DNA of 5,523 nt from an uncultured Schwartzia sp. GTDB lineage: Bacteria; Bacillota; Negativicutes; Selenomonadales; Selenomonadaceae. Positions within the stretch are counted from its first letter, which is position 1. Each line of letters begins with the position of its first letter. The stretch is taken from positions 1 through 5,523 of the forward strand of contig CAJPUA010000081.1 in the NCBI GenBank assembly GCA_905373705.1, written 5' to 3'. Positions 4,660 through 5,523 of this stretch are shown here, one piece after another. A model generated the notes under the pieces. It saw only the letters and a program-made list of their open reading frames with translations. It was not told where the DNA came from and did no database searches. Made by a program: the position numbers and the translations under genes.

Positions 4660-5523
4660 TTATGCCGCCACGACCGTTTTCAGCCATTCCGGCAGCTCCA
4701 TGCGCTCCTGCGGTTCGTAGCTTTTTGTCTGCCGTGCCGTAGCTTTGATATTGTCTTTCGTGATGTTCTGTGTCACTGCAATCATCCCGCGCAGCATTTC
4801 TTCAAACTGCTTTTCTTTGCGCTGGATGTTTTCTACCACTGCGCCTTCTGTGTCCGCCGTAATAATTCGCACATCGACTGGGTTCTCTTGTCCAAACCGC
4901 CAGCACCGGCGAACGGACTGATAGTATTGCTCGAAGCTGTCCGATAGGCCGACGAACGCCATTTTGTGGCACCGCTGAAAATTCAGTCCCATGCCGAAAA
5001 TAAGCGGTTTACTGATCAGGACACGAATCCTTCCGGCGGCAAAGTCTACCGCCGCCCGCTCTTTTATATCCGGCTTATCGCTTCCGCTGATCTCGACTGC
5101 GTCGGGGATGAGTGACTTCAGCGCGTCGGCTTCGCTGTTGAGATTGCACCATACAAGCCATTGATCCGTATCCGCATTCACGATTTCAGCGCACGCCCGC
5201 GCTCGATCCTGTACACTGTCCCGCCGTGCCTGCTGGCGCTCCTGCAAAGTCAACGCCTCGACCGCAAACAAAGATTCCGGCTGTTTCTCCGTGTGTACGG
5301 TATTCTGTGCTATGCGCAGCGGCGGCAGATTGTAGCGCGTTCCGTCATATCCGAGGTCTTGCGGGTTCGTGAGCATGACGCTCCAGCTTGCCACCCAGCG
5401 CCAAAAATCATGCACTGCGTGACGCTTCAGCCGCCATTTACTCGTATCTCCGCCGTCGTGGACAAAAAACGTGGCCAGCATTTCGTTCGACGACATCACT
5501 CCCAAAAATTCGCTATGATTGCA
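4660..5523 (-). CDS. Phage SNF2-type DEAD/DEAH helicase, C-terminal part (cut by window edge)
   Basis: This is a superfamily 2 ATPase of the phage replication module. The frame is open from the right edge, so the N-terminal lobe with Walker A/B lies outside. Within the 287 residues visible are WLVWCNLNSEADAL (122-135, first strand of the second RecA lobe), EISGSD (144-149), VLISKPLIFGMGLNFQ (168-183, motif V) and QSVRRCWRFGQ (202-212) with the arginines of motif VI. A charged tail (about 225-287) ends in LPEWLKTVVAA. The first part (LATFFVHDGGDTSKWRLKRHA, then VASWSVMLTNPQDLGYDG) is typical of phage members of this family. It is followed 13 nt later by the methyltransferase, forming one leftward operon. 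The precise role in replication or recombination is not established. Confidence 0.92.
   Translation of the reverse strand, partial: CNHSEFLGVMSSNEMLATFFVHDGGDTSKWRLKRHAVHDFWRWVASWSVMLTNPQDLGYDGTRYNLPPLRIAQNTVHTEKQPESLFAVEALTLQERQQARRDSVQDRARACAEIVNADTDQWLVWCNLNSEADALKSLIPDAVEISGSDKPDIKERAAVDFAAGRIRVLISKPLIFGMGLNFQRCHKMAFVGLSDSFEQYYQSVRRCWRFGQENPVDVRIITADTEGAVVENIQRKEKQFEEMLRGMIAVTQNITKDNIKATARQTKSYEPQERMELPEWLKTVVAA

Overview
This window looks like part of a tailed-phage genome or prophage from a Firmicutes-type host. Purine-rich Shine-Dalgarno sites (AAGGGG/AAAGGAG types), GTG starts and a RinA/ArpU-like regulator next to the terminase support this. A Negativicutes or Clostridia host is my inference from the protein flavour and cannot be proven here. 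Protein families are recognised from memory of motifs, not from a search.

Layout, in the direction of the main (minus-strand) transcription, from the right edge leftward: the C-terminal part of a phage SNF2-type helicase (4660-5523, cut by the window edge), a beta-type DNA methyltransferase with an SPPF motif (3753-4646), a RinA/ArpU-like late regulator (3263-3724), then after a gap the terminase small subunit (848-1225) and the first 283 codons of the terminase large subunit (1-851, cut by the left edge). This is the usual order at the junction of the replication and packaging modules.

The gap between the late regulator and the terminase holds a divergent cassette on the plus strand (about 1400-3082). 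It has its own strong sigma70-type promoter (TTGACT-17-TATTAT), a palindromic operator filling the promoter spacer, a small ribbon-helix-helix gene (1512-1676), three small phage genes (1781-2002, 2025-2609, 2602-3036) and a strong terminator (3047-3082). Between the first and second genes the mRNA can form two mutually exclusive hairpins, one of which covers the Shine-Dalgarno of the second gene.

Facing this cassette is an unannotated minus-strand transcription unit with no credible ORF: a near-consensus promoter (TTGACA-17-TACAAT, 3218-3246), two 25-bp direct repeats in a 42-nt register, two nested long-range inverted repeats of 11 and 12 bp, and the shared bidirectional terminator. It reads as a structured small RNA of about 175 nt, and is the best candidate here for something undescribed. 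A further terminator lies just upstream of terS in the late direction, suggesting that packaging-gene expression depends on antitermination or on a promoter placed between genes.
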